From: Sphingomonas jejuensis | GTDB lineage: Bacteria > Pseudomonadota > Alphaproteobacteria > Sphingomonadales > Sphingomonadaceae | Length of the DNA: 64,000 nucleotides | Assembly (NCBI RefSeq): GCF_011927695.1 | Contig: NZ_JAATJE010000001.1 | Span: 496,001 to 560,000 of the forward strand | Reading direction: 5' to 3' | Part shown: positions 7,927-17,206 of the stretch, piece by piece | How the letters are laid out: each line of letters starts with the position of its first letter | Position numbering within the stretch: the first letter of the stretch is position 1 | Position numbers and translations under genes: made by a program | Notes under the pieces: model-generated | Database searches by the model: none | Seen by the model: the letters and a program-made list of their open reading frames with translations, nothing else | Told to the model about the DNA's origin: nothing

Positions 7927-8855
7927 CAGTGCGCCATTTCCGCGACCTGGCCGATGCCGGCTCCGCCGGCCTGCGCGCGATCCTGGACGAGGCGCATCGG
8001 CGCAAGGCTGCGCGCGCCGGCTGGCCGAAGGGCAGGGTGGACGCCGACGCACCGCTCGCCGGGCATGTTCTGGCGACGGTGTTCGAGAAAAGCTCGACCC
8101 GCACGCGCGTGTCGTTCGACATGGCGATGCGGCAGCTCGGCGGCTCGGCGCTGGTGCTGGACAGCGGATCGACGCAGCTTGGACGTGGCGAGACGATCGC
8201 CGATACCGCGCGCGTCCTCAGCCGTTTCGTGGATGGCATAACCCTCCGCACCGATGATCATGCCAAGCTGATCGAGTTCGCGGCGGAGGCAAGCGTGCCG
8301 GTCGTGAACGCGCTCACCGATCGGTCGCACCCCTGCCAGATCGTGGCGGACCTGCAGACGCTTGAGGAACATGGGCTGACGCTTCCCGGCAGCCGCTGGG
8401 CGTGGCTGGGCGACGGCAACAATGTGCTTCATTCGATCGTCGAGGCGGCGGGCCTGCTTGGCTTCCACGTCTCGGTGGGCGTGCCCGAAGGTTATGATCC
8501 GGACCGGGGCATTTGCGATGACGCACGGGCGCGCGGCGCCGGCATCACCATCCACCGCGATGCCGCAAGCGCTGTGGCCGGTGCCGACGTGATCGTCACC
8601 GACAGCTGGATCTCGATGGGCCAGGCGCATGCCGACGAGAAGCTGGCGGCGATGATGCCGTTCCAGGTGACGGACGCGCTTATGGAAAAGGCGGCCCGCA
8701 ATGCCCACTTCCTGCACTGCCTCCCCGCGCATCGCGGTGAGGAGGTGACGGCCAGCGTGATCGACGGTCCCCGTTCGCTCGTGTTCGACGAGGCGGAGAA
8801 CCGGTTGCACGCACAGAAGGCCGTTCTTCTCTGGTGCTTCGGGATGATCGGGTGA
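7920..8855 (+). CDS. argF: Ornithine carbamoyltransferase
   Basis: This 311-residue enzyme joins carbamoyl phosphate and ornithine into citrulline. The carbamoyl-phosphate loop SSTRTR (residues 58-63), the HPCQ motif, the ornithine-side DSWISMGQ and the catalytic [10 protein letters not shown] near the C-terminus are all present. The length is normal for OTC. The start [10 protein letters not shown] overlaps the end of the GFA gene by 7 bp, and hslO begins on a GTG overlapping the argF stop, so translation is chained from argD to queE. Confidence 0.95.
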   Translation: MVTVRHFRDLADAGSAGLRAILDEAHRRKAARAGWPKGRVDADAPLAGHVLATVFEKSSTRTRVSFDMAMRQLGGSALVLDSGSTQLGRGETIADTARVLSRFVDGITLRTDDHAKLIEFAAEASVPVVNALTDRSHPCQIVADLQTLEEHGLTLPGSRWAWLGDGNNVLHSIVEAAGLLGFHVSVGVPEGYDPDRGICDDARARGAGITIHRDAASAVAGADVIVTDSWISMGQAHADEKLAAMMPFQVTDALMEKAARNAHFLHCLPAHRGEEVTASVIDGPRSLVFDEAENRLHAQKAVLLWCFGMIG

Positions 8856-9781
8856 CGAACGAGACAAAGCAGGTGGATGCTGCGCGCACGGACATGGACC
8901 GGAGCCTTGGTTTCGCCATTCCGGATCGCAACGCCCGCGGCCGGCTGGTGCGGCTGGGGCCGGCGCTGGACAAGGTGCTGGCGGCGCACGCCTATCCCCC
9001 CGTGCTGGAGCGCGTGCTGGCGGAGGCGCTGGTGCTGACCGCGCTGCTGGGCGCGACGCTGAAGGATGAAGGCGGCCAGATGACGATGCAGGCGCAGACC
9101 GGCGGCGGGGCTGTCGACCTGCTCGTCTGCGATTATCGCGGCGGCGAGGTGCGCGGTTATCTGAAGCATGATCCGGACAAGCTGGCCGAGCTGCCGGCCG
9201 ACCCGTCGCTGTTCGCGCTGTTCGGCTCCGGCTATCTTGCGATCACCTTCGACGGTGCTGCGGGGCAGCGTTATCAGGGGATCGTGCCCCTGGACGGTTC
9301 CTCGCTGGCCGAGGCCGCCGAAAGCTATTTCGAGCAGTCCGAGCAGATCCCCAGCCTGGTGCGGATCGCCGTTGGCCATCAGGACGGCGGATGCGTGGCG
9401 GGTGGCCTGCTGATGCAGCATCTGGCGGAAGGGGAGGAAGGGCGCGAGCGGCTTCACACCCGGCTCGATCATCCCGAATGGGGCCATGTCGAGACACTGG
9501 GATCGACGGTGAAGGCGGACGAGCTGCTCGACGGTGACCTGCCGCTGGAGACGATCGTATGGCGCTTGTTCCATGACGAGGGCGAGGTCAGGGTGCTGGG
9601 TGGCGCGGCGCTGACCAATGCCTGCCGCTGCGATCCTGAGCATGTCGCCGACGTGATCTCCCGCTTTCCCGAGGAAGAACGGCGTGACATGGCCGATGCT
9701 GACGGCATCATCCGCGTCGATTGCGCCTTTTGCGCCAGCGTGTGGCCGATTCCGCTGTCGTCGCTGGCGCCGGCGCAATGA
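8852..9781 (+). CDS. hslO: Hsp33 redox-regulated chaperone
   Basis: This is a 309-residue cytoplasmic holdase activated by oxidation. The C-terminal redox switch is intact: CRC near residue 263 and CAFC near 294 are the four zinc cysteines. The N-terminal domain carries [12 protein letters not shown] and the [10 protein letters not shown] segment. A GTG at 8852 overlapping the argF TGA was preferred as start; ATG 8894 ([10 protein letters not shown]) is the alternative. It overlaps queC by 4 bp. An oxidative-stress chaperone next to argF is a common alphaproteobacterial order. Confidence 0.93.
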   Translation: MTNETKQVDAARTDMDRSLGFAIPDRNARGRLVRLGPALDKVLAAHAYPPVLERVLAEALVLTALLGATLKDEGGQMTMQAQTGGGAVDLLVCDYRGGEVRGYLKHDPDKLAELPADPSLFALFGSGYLAITFDGAAGQRYQGIVPLDGSSLAEAAESYFEQSEQIPSLVRIAVGHQDGGCVAGGLLMQHLAEGEEGRERLHTRLDHPEWGHVETLGSTVKADELLDGDLPLETIVWRLFHDEGEVRVLGGAALTNACRCDPEHVADVISRFPEEERRDMADADGIIRVDCAFCASVWPIPLSSLAPAQ

Positions 9782-10482
9782 GCGGGACGGCACCGTTCGC
9801 CGTCGTTCTCCTGTCGGGCGGCATGGACTCCATGACCGTCGCGGCGATGGCGAAGGAAGCGGGATTTCGGCTGCTGGCGCTGACCGTCGACTACAATCAG
9901 CGGCATCGTGTAGAGATCGCGGCGGCCGGTCGGATCGCGGCCAAGCTGGGGGCGGAAAGGCACATCGTCGTGCCGCTTGACCTGCGCGGCTTCGGCGGAT
10001 CGGCGCTCACCGCCGACATCGACGTGCCGAAGGACGGCGTGAAGGAAGGCGTCATCCCGCCCACCTATGTGCCCGCGCGCAACACGCTGTTCCTGTCGCT
10101 TGCGCTGGGCTGGGCGGAGGCGGCGGGTGCGCGCGACCTGTTCGTCGGCGTCCATGCGCTCGATTACAGCGGCTACCCCGATTGCCGGCCGGAGTTCCTG
10201 CGCGCGTTCGAGGCGCTGGCTGCCGTCGCCACCAAGGCCGGGGTGGAAGGGGAACGCTTCACCGTCCATGCCCCGCTGATCGACATGACGAAGGCCGATA
10301 TCGCGCGCGAGGCTGATCGGCTCGGGCTTGATGCCGGCATGAGCTGGTCCTGCTACGATCCCGCGCCGGCGCCGTCCGGCCAGGCGGTGCACTGCGGCCT
10401 CTGCGACGCCTGCCGCTTGCGTCACGGCGGCTTCGTCGCCGCCGGCCTGTCCGATCCGACGGTCTACGCAGCCCGGCCATGA
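9778..10482 (+). CDS. queC: 7-cyano-7-deazaguanine synthase
   Basis: This is a 234-residue ATP-dependent enzyme turning 7-carboxy-7-deazaguanine into preQ0 for queuosine. The PP-loop [10 protein letters not shown] is near residue 12. [11 protein letters not shown] follows, and the C-terminal zinc site SWSCYDP...[11 protein letters not shown] supplies the four cysteines. ATG 9778 overlaps the hslO stop (ATGA), and the stop overlaps queE in the same way. The pair queC-queE covers two successive precursor steps; queD and queF are not in the window. Confidence 0.95.
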   Translation: MSGTAPFAVVLLSGGMDSMTVAAMAKEAGFRLLALTVDYNQRHRVEIAAAGRIAAKLGAERHIVVPLDLRGFGGSALTADIDVPKDGVKEGVIPPTYVPARNTLFLSLALGWAEAAGARDLFVGVHALDYSGYPDCRPEFLRAFEALAAVATKAGVEGERFTVHAPLIDMTKADIAREADRLGLDAGMSWSCYDPAPAPSGQAVHCGLCDACRLRHGGFVAAGLSDPTVYAARP

Positions 10483-11114
10483 GCTATGCCGTCAAGGAGA
10501 TGTTCCTGACGCTCCAGGGGGAAGGGCGGCAGGCGGGGCGGCGCGCAGTGTTCGTACGCATGGCAGGCTGCAACCTGTGGTCAGGCCGCGAGGAGGATCG
10601 CGCCACCGCACAGTGCCGGTTCTGCGACACCGACTTCGTGGGGCTGGACGGTGACGGCGGCGGACGGTTTCGCGATGCCGATGCGCTCGCCTCCGCCGCG
10701 CGCGCGCTGTGGGGCGATGCGTCCGGCGAACGTCCCTATGTGGTGGTGACGGGGGGTGAGCCGCTGTTGCAGCTGGATCCACCGCTGATCGACGCCTTTC
10801 ATGCAGCAGGGTTCGAGCTGGCGGTGGAAAGCAACGGCACGATCGCCGCGCCGCCCGGGATCGACTGGCTCTGCATCAGCCCCAAGGCCGGCACCGACGT
10901 GGTGCAGCGCGCGGGTGACGAGCTGAAGCTCGTCTGGCCGCAGCCCGGGATCGATCCGGCCGCGCTGGAGGCGTGGGATTTTTCCCATCACCTCGTTCAG
11001 CCGATGGACGGCGCCAATCGCCAGGCGGCGGAGGATGCCGCGGTGGCGCTGGTGATGGAGCGGCCGCGCTGGCGGCTCACGCTCCAGAACCACAAGGCAC
11101 TGGGACTGCGCTGA
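10479..11114 (+). CDS. queE: 7-carboxy-7-deazaguanine synthase
   Basis: This is a 211-residue radical SAM enzyme that contracts the 6-carboxy-tetrahydropterin ring to 7-carboxy-7-deazaguanine. It opens with the family entry [14 protein letters not shown]. The cluster-binding cysteines are in the long-spaced QueE pattern: MAGCNLWSG, then 14 residues later [18 protein letters not shown] is the SAM-binding GGE motif. It starts on ATGA overlapping queC. The stop is 6 bp from the convergent secreted-protein gene. Confidence 0.94.
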   Translation: MSYAVKEMFLTLQGEGRQAGRRAVFVRMAGCNLWSGREEDRATAQCRFCDTDFVGLDGDGGGRFRDADALASAARALWGDASGERPYVVVTGGEPLLQLDPPLIDAFHAAGFELAVESNGTIAAPPGIDWLCISPKAGTDVVQRAGDELKLVWPQPGIDPAALEAWDFSHHLVQPMDGANRQAAEDAAVALVMERPRWRLTLQNHKALGLR

Positions 11115-11120
11115 AGCGCC

Positions 11121-11780
11121 TCAGCGCGCCCGGCCGCCGCATTGGCGGCGCAGGCGATCGCGACGGTCAAAGCAGTCGGGGCCCAGCACGCGGGCGAACT
11201 GGACCTGCTGCACGCTCGCGGCGGGGAACTGCTGCTCGCCGCCGGGAAGCAGGCTGCGCCGCAGCTCAAGCAGTCGCTGCTGCGCCACGCGCCACAGCTC
11301 GCCGCGCGGGGCGAACAGCGCCTGCCGCCCGACCTGCGCGGCCGTGGCGCAGAAGGTCAGCTGCCCGCGCACGGTCGAGAAGCCGTTGTAGGTGCGATCG
11401 CCGAACTTGTCGAAGTTGGACTGGCCCTGGCGCCGGTCGATGCGCCGGAAATAGCCGAGCAGCGTCTGATAGGCGTCCGCCAGCTCCACCCGGTGATGGT
11501 TGATCAGGTGGTTGTACTGGTTGAGCGTCAACAGCGTGGGATCGAACTGGCACTGCAGCGCTGCCACGTTCAGGCCGGTGCGCATGTTCCAGAGCACGCC
11601 GGCGCGCAGTTCCTCCGGCGTGGCGCCGGGAAGCGAAAAGCCGATGTTCGGCTCGTCCCCGCGAGCGGCGGGCGAGGTCAGGTCAGGGGCCTTCCAGAAG
11701 AATTGCGCGGAAGCAGGTGTTGCGGCGGCGCACGCCGCCAAAGCGAAGGCGGCGATCCGCCCGAGCCAAGTCGAAGCCAT
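11121..11780 (-). CDS. Secreted protein of unknown function
   Basis: This is a 219-residue protein with a clear signal peptide (MASTWLGRIAAFALAACAAATPASAQ). The mature part is rich in aromatic residues and arginine (FFWKAPDL; GYFRRIDRR; TYNGFSTVRGQLTFCATAAQ) and has three cysteines after the signal peptide (in ALQCQF, LTFCATA and GPDCF), so a disulfide is possible. I do not recognise a named domain. The pattern resembles small periplasmic proteins seen across sphingomonads. ATG 11780 was chosen because it begins the signal peptide. It is monocistronic and convergent with queE. Confidence 0.6.
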   Translation of the reverse strand: MASTWLGRIAAFALAACAAATPASAQFFWKAPDLTSPAARGDEPNIGFSLPGATPEELRAGVLWNMRTGLNVAALQCQFDPTLLTLNQYNHLINHHRVELADAYQTLLGYFRRIDRRQGQSNFDKFGDRTYNGFSTVRGQLTFCATAAQVGRQALFAPRGELWRVAQQRLLELRRSLLPGGEQQFPAASVQQVQFARVLGPDCFDRRDRLRRQCGGRAR

Positions 11781-11948
11781 CTTGATCCTCTCGAACCGGT
11801 TCCGCCTTGCTATCGCGGGACATGGTGAACGCCAAGGATTTTGCTGGGATTCCACGCACAAGCGGGTGCGGGTGAGTCCTTCCGGCAACGCGGGGGCGGA
11901 ACGATCGCGCCCTGCTGCACGCAGCCGGGGTTCGGAGCACGCGCCACG

Positions 11949-11980
11949 AAAAAGGGCCGCCCGGACGATCCGGACGGCCC
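11949..11980 (-). terminator. Intrinsic terminator of the Met/Asn-rich lipoprotein gene
   Basis: Arms GGGCCGCCCGG (11954-11964) and CCGGACGGCCC (11970-11980) pair with one mismatch. On the minus strand the hairpin is followed by five Ts (the A-run 11949-11953). It lies 42 bp past the lipoprotein stop. Confidence 0.75.
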
Positions 11981-12021
11981 CTTCAAACCAGCGGCACCCG
12001 CGGATGCGGGCGCCAGGCCGA

Positions 12022-12315
12022 TTACATGGCGTTGCCGCTCATGTTGTTCGACATCATGTCGCCCGACATGTTGTTCGACATCATGCTGTCGTTCGACATC
12101 ATGGTGTCATTCGACATCATCATGTCGTTGCCCATCGCGCCGTCGACGCCGGTCATGTTGTCGGTGGTGGTGCCGTCCATCATGCCCATGTCGTTCATGT
12201 CGGTCGTGACGGTGTTCGAGGTGTTGACCGTCTCGGTGCCGCCGCAGGCCGCGACCAGCAGGGCCGCACCGGCAACCGCGGAACCGGTCATCAGCTTGGA
12301 AAGAATTGCACGCAT
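12022..12315 (-). CDS. Met/Asn/Asp-rich repeat lipoprotein
   Basis: This is a 97-residue protein. An N-terminal lipoprotein signal ends in the lipobox LVAAC, with the acylated cysteine at residue 24. The mature chain is almost all Met, Asn, Asp, Ser, Gly and Thr. It carries repeated MMSND/MMSNN units in the last 45 residues and no cysteine or aromatic residue. Methionine-rich exported segments can bind Cu(I) or Ag(I), but this is only an analogy here. The chosen start, MRAILSKLMT, begins the signal peptide. A strong terminator follows. It is not part of an operon, and no known family was recognised. Confidence 0.6.
   Translation of the reverse strand: MRAILSKLMTGSAVAGAALLVAACGGTETVNTSNTVTTDMNDMGMMDGTTTDNMTGVDGAMGNDMMMSNDTMMSNDSMMSNNMSGDMMSNNMSGNAM
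12041..12126. repeat. Tandem imperfect repeat within the Met/Asn-rich gene
   Basis: Four to five imperfect copies of a unit close to TTGTTCGACATCATG lie in tandem, spaced by 13-28 bp. They encode the MMSND/MMSNN peptide units. Such repeats can expand or contract by slippage. Confidence 0.6.
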
Positions 12316-12404
12316 TTGAAGCTCCCTATTTCTCGCGATTTGGCCGGCCGGGTGACCCGCGAGAACCAAATCGTCTCAACCGATAGACACAAAATCTTCA
12401 CCCC

Positions 12405-13067
12405 TCAAGAGTTCTTCTTTCGGGGGAGGCGTGCGAGGAACGCTTCGGAACGCATTTGGAGCCATGCGTCGAATTGGGCGACCGTGGCATCTTTCCCCAA
12501 GGCTTTCAAGCTGGTGACGGGGTAGTCGGGCAGCCCGCACGGCACGATGCCCCCGAAGTGCGACAGATCGGGTGCGATGTTGACCGACAAACCGTGCATG
12601 GTGACCCATCGCCGGACACGCACGCCGATGGCGCCGATCTTGGCCTCCACCCCGCCGGCAAGGTCCGTCCAGATGCCGACCCGTCCGTCGACCGCGCGTG
12701 CGGGAACCCCGGCATCGGCCAGCGCGGCGATCACCCAGTCCTCCAGCGCGTGGACGAAGCCCCGCACGTCGCGGCCGCGCGTGCCCAGGTCCAGCATCAG
12801 GTAGACGACGCGCTGGCCGGGTCCATGATAGGTGTAACGGCCACCCCGTCCGCTCGGATGGACGGGGAAGCGCCGGTCGATCAGCTCGGCGGGATCTGCG
12901 CTGGTTCCAGCGGTGTAGAGCGGCGGGTGCTCGACCAGCCAGATCAGCTCGCGCGCGCGACCCTCCGCGATCGCGGCGGCGCGATCCTCCATGATACGCA
13001 CGGCCTCGTCATAGTCGGTCAGGCCGGCTGACACCTGCCATTCGACGCCATCCACCTCAGCCAGCAT
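12405..13067 (-). CDS. lipB: Octanoyltransferase (lipoate biosynthesis)
   Basis: This 220-residue enzyme transfers octanoyl from acyl carrier protein to lipoyl domains, before LipA inserts sulfur. Family motifs are in order: [35 protein letters not shown] with the catalytic lysine, MHGLSVN, and GIVPCGLP with the catalytic cysteine. The start [10 protein letters not shown] was chosen; longer upstream reading is unsupported and would overlap the divergent membrane-protein gene. lipA is not nearby. Confidence 0.94.
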   Translation of the reverse strand: MLAEVDGVEWQVSAGLTDYDEAVRIMEDRAAAIAEGRARELIWLVEHPPLYTAGTSADPAELIDRRFPVHPSGRGGRYTYHGPGQRVVYLMLDLGTRGRDVRGFVHALEDWVIAALADAGVPARAVDGRVGIWTDLAGGVEAKIGAIGVRVRRWVTMHGLSVNIAPDLSHFGGIVPCGLPDYPVTSLKALGKDATVAQFDAWLQMRSEAFLARLPRKKNS

Positions 13068-13149
13068 GATGCGGACTTGGCGGCTCGGGCGATTTGCTGC
13101 AAGCCTCCCGATCAACATGCCGAACCGGCGGAAAAGGGGAACGCTGCCG

Positions 13150-13965
13150 ATGCAAAGCCTGTCGATCGATCGCGCATGGACCGAAACGCGCCAGCGGGTG
13201 TTCGCCAATGCTGCGCTGTTGTGGCCGATCGCGTTCACGCTGCTCGCGCTGCCGGGGGTCATCTTCCAGTATCTGGTGCTACAGCCGCGCTTGGAGGCCT
13301 TCGCGGCGTCGGGCAACACCGACTTCACTGTGTTCGAAGGATCCTGGTACCTTTGGGGGCTGCCGGTCATCGCGCTGCTGATCGTCGGCACGGTCGCGGT
13401 GCTGCTTCTGACGGGAAGGTCGGGCGTGTCGGTCGGCGAGGCGCTGGCGGTCGGTCTCAGGCGCAGCGTTCCCTTGTTCATCGCAATGCTGCTGCTCGGG
13501 GTCGTGGCGGGTGCGGCGGCCGGCGTGATCGGCGGCATCCTCACCGCGACGATGGGGGCCGTGGGCGCGGCGATCGGACGGCTGCTGCTCCTCATCCTGT
13601 TTGCCTATGGCGGCGTGCGCATCGGCTTCCTCAGCCCCGCGGTCGCGGCCTACGAAGGCGTCGGCCCCATCGCGATCCTCCGGCGCAGCTGGGCGCTCAG
13701 CCGCGGCAATTTCTGGCGCCTGTTTGGCATTCTCCTGGTGCTCGTCGTCGTGTCGTTCATCGTGAGTGTTTTTGTCACCATCGTGTTCGGCATCGTCGTG
13801 TCGCTGGCATCGGGCGGTCAGCCGGGGCCGGTGGGAACGCTCCTGACCCTGCTGGTCAGCGGCCTTCTGAACGCCGTGATCTCCGTCTTCTTCACCGTCA
13901 TGGCGGGGCAGATCTACCGCCAGCTTGCCGGCGATCCACGAGAGGCGGAGAAGCTGTCCGCCTGA
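13150..13965 (+). CDS. Multi-pass membrane protein, GDPD membrane-domain-like
   Basis: This is a 271-residue integral membrane protein with about six hydrophobic helices (for example [52 protein letters not shown]). The pattern and the loop [16 protein letters not shown] resemble the membrane domain found beside glycerophosphoryl diester phosphodiesterases and in YciC-like proteins. There is no catalytic domain. ATG 13150 starts the first conserved segment ([13 protein letters not shown]). It is convergent with the halogenase gene, 7 bp away. The function is unknown. Confidence 0.65.
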   Translation: MQSLSIDRAWTETRQRVFANAALLWPIAFTLLALPGVIFQYLVLQPRLEAFAASGNTDFTVFEGSWYLWGLPVIALLIVGTVAVLLLTGRSGVSVGEALAVGLRRSVPLFIAMLLLGVVAGAAAGVIGGILTATMGAVGAAIGRLLLLILFAYGGVRIGFLSPAVAAYEGVGPIAILRRSWALSRGNFWRLFGILLVLVVVSFIVSVFVTIVFGIVVSLASGGQPGPVGTLLTLLVSGLLNAVISVFFTVMAGQIYRQLAGDPREAEKLSA

Positions 13966-13972
13966 CTTCCCG

Positions 13973-15466
13973 TCAGGCGGCGGCCCCGCAATAACTCGCG
14001 ACATAGGCGGCATGGTTCGGCATGCCGGCAACCGACTTCCTGACCGTCTCGCGCAATGTCGACAGCAGTCTGGCGAGCTCGTCATCGCTCAGCTTCTCGG
14101 CGATGGGATGGTGGCTGCGCGGCACGATGCCCTGACCCATCATCACCTGAACCCAGCTGTTCTCGCCGAACAGCTCCTCGTTGCGGCGGAACACGCGACC
14201 GGTTTCGCGGAACAGCTCGATTTTCTGGGTGAGCGTGTCGGGCACATCCATGTCCGCGCACTGCCGCCAGAAGGCGCTGTCACGCCGTTCTGTTGCCTTG
14301 TAGTGCAGGACGAGGAAGTCGCGGATCTGCACCATGTCGACCATCTGCTGGTCGTTGAACTCGGCGACGTCACGCGCGCTGATCCCGTCCGTAGGGAACA
14401 TGCGGATCAGGCGCAGGACCGCGCGCTGGATAAGGTGGATGCTGGTCGATTCCAGCGGCTCCATGAACCCGCCCGACAGGCCGATCGCCACGCAGTTGCG
14501 GTGCCATTGCCGCCGCCTCGCACCCGTGACGAAGCGGAGGCGGTTGGGCTCGGTCAGCGTAGGGCCTTCGATGTTGCCGAGCAGCCGTGCCAGCGCCGCC
14601 TCATGATCGAGATAGCGGGTGCAGTAGACGATCCCATTGCCCGTGCGATGCTGCAGCGGGATACGCCATTGCCAGCCCGCGTCATGCGCCATCGCACGGG
14701 TGTACGGCACCGGCGGTGCCAGGCTCTCGGTCTGCACCGCGATCGCCGCGTCGCATGGAAGATAATGGGTCCAATCGTCGAACCCGGCATGGAGCGCGCC
14801 GTCGATCAGCAGCGCGCGAAAGCCGGTGCAATCGATGAACAGGTCGCCATCGATCCGCCGGCCGCCATCGAGCATCAGCGCGGCAATGTCGCCGCTCTCG
14901 CCGTCAAGCTCGACGGCGGTGATGCGCCCTTCCACCCGCACCGTCCCGTCGCCTTCCGCCATGCGCCGCAGAAAACCGGCGTAGCGGGCGGAATCGAGCT
15001 GATAGGCGTAGTTGGCCTGGTCTCCCGGCAGATGGCCGAACCGACCTTCCAGGGCAGCGACAAGCTCCAGGCAATACTCGTCATAGGGCGCATCATGGCC
15101 GCGCTCGAGGCCGCTCAGCCAGAAATGCTGGAAGCCGGCAGACCAATGGTCGCGGCCGGTCAGGCCGAAGGAATGGAAGTAGCTGTGGCCCAGCTGCTTC
15201 CAGTCGTCGAACAGGATGCCGAGTTTGAAGGTGGCCTGCGTCTCGCGCATGAACTCGGCCTCGTTGATGCCGAGCAGCCGGTTGAACGCGATCAAGGGCG
15301 GGATCGTGGATTCGCCGACACCGACGGTGCCGATCGCTTCCGATTCCACCAGCGTGACCTGGACGGTGCGGCCCATGGTGCGCGCGATCGCCGCGGCCGT
15401 CATCCAGCCGGCAGTGCCGCCGCCGGCTACGACGACCCGGCAGATCCGCGGAGCATCCACAGTCAT
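13973..15466 (-). CDS. Flavin-dependent tryptophan-halogenase family protein (1)
   Basis: This is a 497-residue FAD enzyme. GGGTAGW (16-22) binds FAD. K81, in ATFKLG, aligns with the halogenase lysine thought to carry the chloramine or hypohalous acid. WQWRIP (265-270) is the family WxWxIP motif, so the protein looks catalytically complete. The free-standing halogenases known from this group act on indole-type substrates in vitro, but the natural substrate of those encoded beside TonB receptors is not established. It is last of a tightly overlapping minus-strand run: it starts 4 bp inside the cupin gene. The flavin reductase is not in the window. Confidence 0.85.
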   Translation of the reverse strand: MTVDAPRICRVVVAGGGTAGWMTAAAIARTMGRTVQVTLVESEAIGTVGVGESTIPPLIAFNRLLGINEAEFMRETQATFKLGILFDDWKQLGHSYFHSFGLTGRDHWSAGFQHFWLSGLERGHDAPYDEYCLELVAALEGRFGHLPGDQANYAYQLDSARYAGFLRRMAEGDGTVRVEGRITAVELDGESGDIAALMLDGGRRIDGDLFIDCTGFRALLIDGALHAGFDDWTHYLPCDAAIAVQTESLAPPVPYTRAMAHDAGWQWRIPLQHRTGNGIVYCTRYLDHEAALARLLGNIEGPTLTEPNRLRFVTGARRRQWHRNCVAIGLSGGFMEPLESTSIHLIQRAVLRLIRMFPTDGISARDVAEFNDQQMVDMVQIRDFLVLHYKATERRDSAFWRQCADMDVPDTLTQKIELFRETGRVFRRNEELFGENSWVQVMMGQGIVPRSHHPIAEKLSDDELARLLSTLRETVRKSVAGMPNHAAYVASYCGAAA

Positions 15467-16500
15467 TGGCTGAGCGCCCGCAGCAGATAGGCGCGCAGCC
15501 GCCCGGCGCTCTCCGGCGTCAGCGGATCGAGCACGCTGCGCGCGCCTTCGGGGATATGGGCTGTCACGGCCGTCCCGTCACCGAAGATGTAGTGGTCGAA
15601 CATATCGCGCCAGTGCCGCTTCTCGTCTTCGGGCAGGTCGCGGATCGCGAGCAGGGCGTGGTTCAGCGCATCCTGCGGGTTCCCCATCCAGCGCGGCGTG
15701 TCCTTCCACCAATAGTTCACCAGCACGTTGAACGCGGCCAGCCCCTCCACATGGTGCCACCACATGGACGGGATGAAGATCGCGTCGCCCGCGTTCAGGT
15801 CGGCGACCTGCGCGTGCTCCAGCGCCTCGCGGAACCGCGGATGTCGGGCGTGGTCGGGATGGTGCAGGTCGACCATGCTGACGGCACGTCCCGCCGGGGT
15901 GTGGTCGATCGGTCCCAGGTAGAGGTTGCGGAACTGGTCGCGCGGGAACAGCGTGAACCGCCGCCGCCCGACCGCGACGCAGGCCAGGTTCCGCGGCAGG
16001 TCGTTGTGCGCGGCAATGCGCGTCCGGGTGCCGATCCAGATGCTGGCGATCGGTTGGCGCGCACCCAGGTCGACATGGTTGGCGGCATGCAGGCCGTCGA
16101 AGAACTGGTGCACGTCGACCGACGCGAGATAGATGGGCCGCGCATCGGCCGCGCCGTCCTCCCGCGCGATCTGCGCGAAGATGTCGGCGAGCTTCGCGCG
16201 CGCCATGCGGAAGTTCATCTGCATGGCGTCGTCGTAGAACAGCCTGCCGCCGCTCTCCGCCGTGCCGACGGATACGGTGAACGGCACGTCGCGCGCATGT
16301 TCGACCAGATAGGCCCGCGCGTCCGCGGCGGACCGCCGCCCCGCCTCGACCAGAGGCCAGTCGGACACCAGGCCGCGCACCACGAACGGCTTCGTTGCGC
16401 TGGCGAGCAGCCGGTCGAGCGCAGCCTGGTCGGCAACCGCAACCTCCGGCACGGCGGCGAGGCCGGCGAAGATGCCGGGGTCGGCGTCAGCCATCGGCAT
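15463..16500 (-). CDS. Cupin-like (JmjC-type) Fe(II)/2-oxoglutarate oxygenase-like protein
   Basis: This is a 345-residue protein of the cupin_8/JmjC fold. The entry segment KPFVVRGLVSDWP is typical. An iron facial triad is plausible: AHNDLPRN gives His and Asp, and IFIPSMWWHHVEG gives the distal His. It could therefore hydroxylate a protein or small molecule, though its substrate is unknown. It overlaps SapC by 14 bp (or 8 bp if the second ATG is used) and halogenase 1 by 4 bp. In sphingomonads and xanthomonads this protein travels with SapC, halogenases and TonB receptors. Confidence 0.8.
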   Translation of the reverse strand: MPMADADPGIFAGLAAVPEVAVADQAALDRLLASATKPFVVRGLVSDWPLVEAGRRSAADARAYLVEHARDVPFTVSVGTAESGGRLFYDDAMQMNFRMARAKLADIFAQIAREDGAADARPIYLASVDVHQFFDGLHAANHVDLGARQPIASIWIGTRTRIAAHNDLPRNLACVAVGRRRFTLFPRDQFRNLYLGPIDHTPAGRAVSMVDLHHPDHARHPRFREALEHAQVADLNAGDAIFIPSMWWHHVEGLAAFNVLVNYWWKDTPRWMGNPQDALNHALLAIRDLPEDEKRHWRDMFDHYIFGDGTAVTAHIPEGARSVLDPLTPESAGRLRAYLLRALSQ

Positions 16501-17206
16501 TGCGCTGGTTCTTCCGCGCCACCAGCTCCGCGATGCGGCCGAGCGAGGCGACCGCCATGAAGATCGGCATCAGGTGGCCTTCGCCATGAAGCGCGCCGAG
16601 CGCATCCGGCCCCAGTGCGGCCAGCTTCTGCTCGTCGATGGCATGGTAGCCGACCAGACGGTTGATGGACCCGTCGTCCAACTCGATCTCGAGCGTGAAG
16701 GGTTCGAGCAGGTTGTGCTGCCGAAGCGCGGCGAAGAAGGCGGCGGACTCGCGATAGCCCGCGTCGAGCTCGCCCAGAAGCTCGGCCACCTCCTCCAGAT
16801 AGGGCGTCGGGCGGCCGTCCCCGTCGAACACCCGAATTCCCTCGCCATCGCCGCTGATCCGCGGGCTGGCGGTGTCGACATGCACCTGCCGCACGTCGCT
16901 GTCGGGGGCGGCATGGCCGATCAGGAAGGGCTGGATGGCCAACGCCAGCGGCCGGTACCGCGCGTCCCACCGATCCCCTTTAAGAAACAGGTTCTCGCCA
17001 TTCTCGAACCCGAACAGCGCGAGCGCCACGAAGTCGGTCCGCTCCTGATTCATGCGGAAGAGGATCGGGTACTCGTCCTGCACACGCCGGAACTCGGCGG
17101 GAACCACCAGGCTGGTCATCACCGCATCGCCAAGCGCCGCCCCGCGCTCGGCGCGCACGCGAAGGTCCCGGTGCCGGTCGGAGCCGAGCAGCTGATGAGC
17201 GGTCAT
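16487..17206 (-). CDS. SapC family protein
   Basis: This is a 239-residue protein of the SapC family, recognisable from [34 protein letters not shown] and [15 protein letters not shown]. It has no signal peptide or membrane helix. The family name derives from a Campylobacter S-layer secretion gene, but in Gram-negative carbohydrate loci the role is unknown. The start [10 protein letters not shown] overlaps the halogenase 2 stop by 4 bp; a weaker downstream start is [10 protein letters not shown]. It lies between halogenase 2 and the cupin-like gene. Confidence 0.85.
   Translation of the reverse strand: MTAHQLLGSDRHRDLRVRAERGAALGDAVMTSLVVPAEFRRVQDEYPILFRMNQERTDFVALALFGFENGENLFLKGDRWDARYRPLALAIQPFLIGHAAPDSDVRQVHVDTASPRISGDGEGIRVFDGDGRPTPYLEEVAELLGELDAGYRESAAFFAALRQHNLLEPFTLEIELDDGSINRLVGYHAIDEQKLAALGPDALGALHGEGHLMPIFMAVASLGRIAELVARKNQRNADG

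Noticed and set aside
11781-11948. Coding frame between the secreted-protein and Met/Asn-rich genes
   Set aside because: The frames are shadow-like and lack start signals. The gap holds only the upstream region of the 11780 gene, and the terminator lies next to it at 11949-11980.
12405-13595. A 396-codon frame through lipB
   Set aside because: The first 176 codons are antisense to the membrane-protein gene at 13150; LipB alone has the expected length from 13067.
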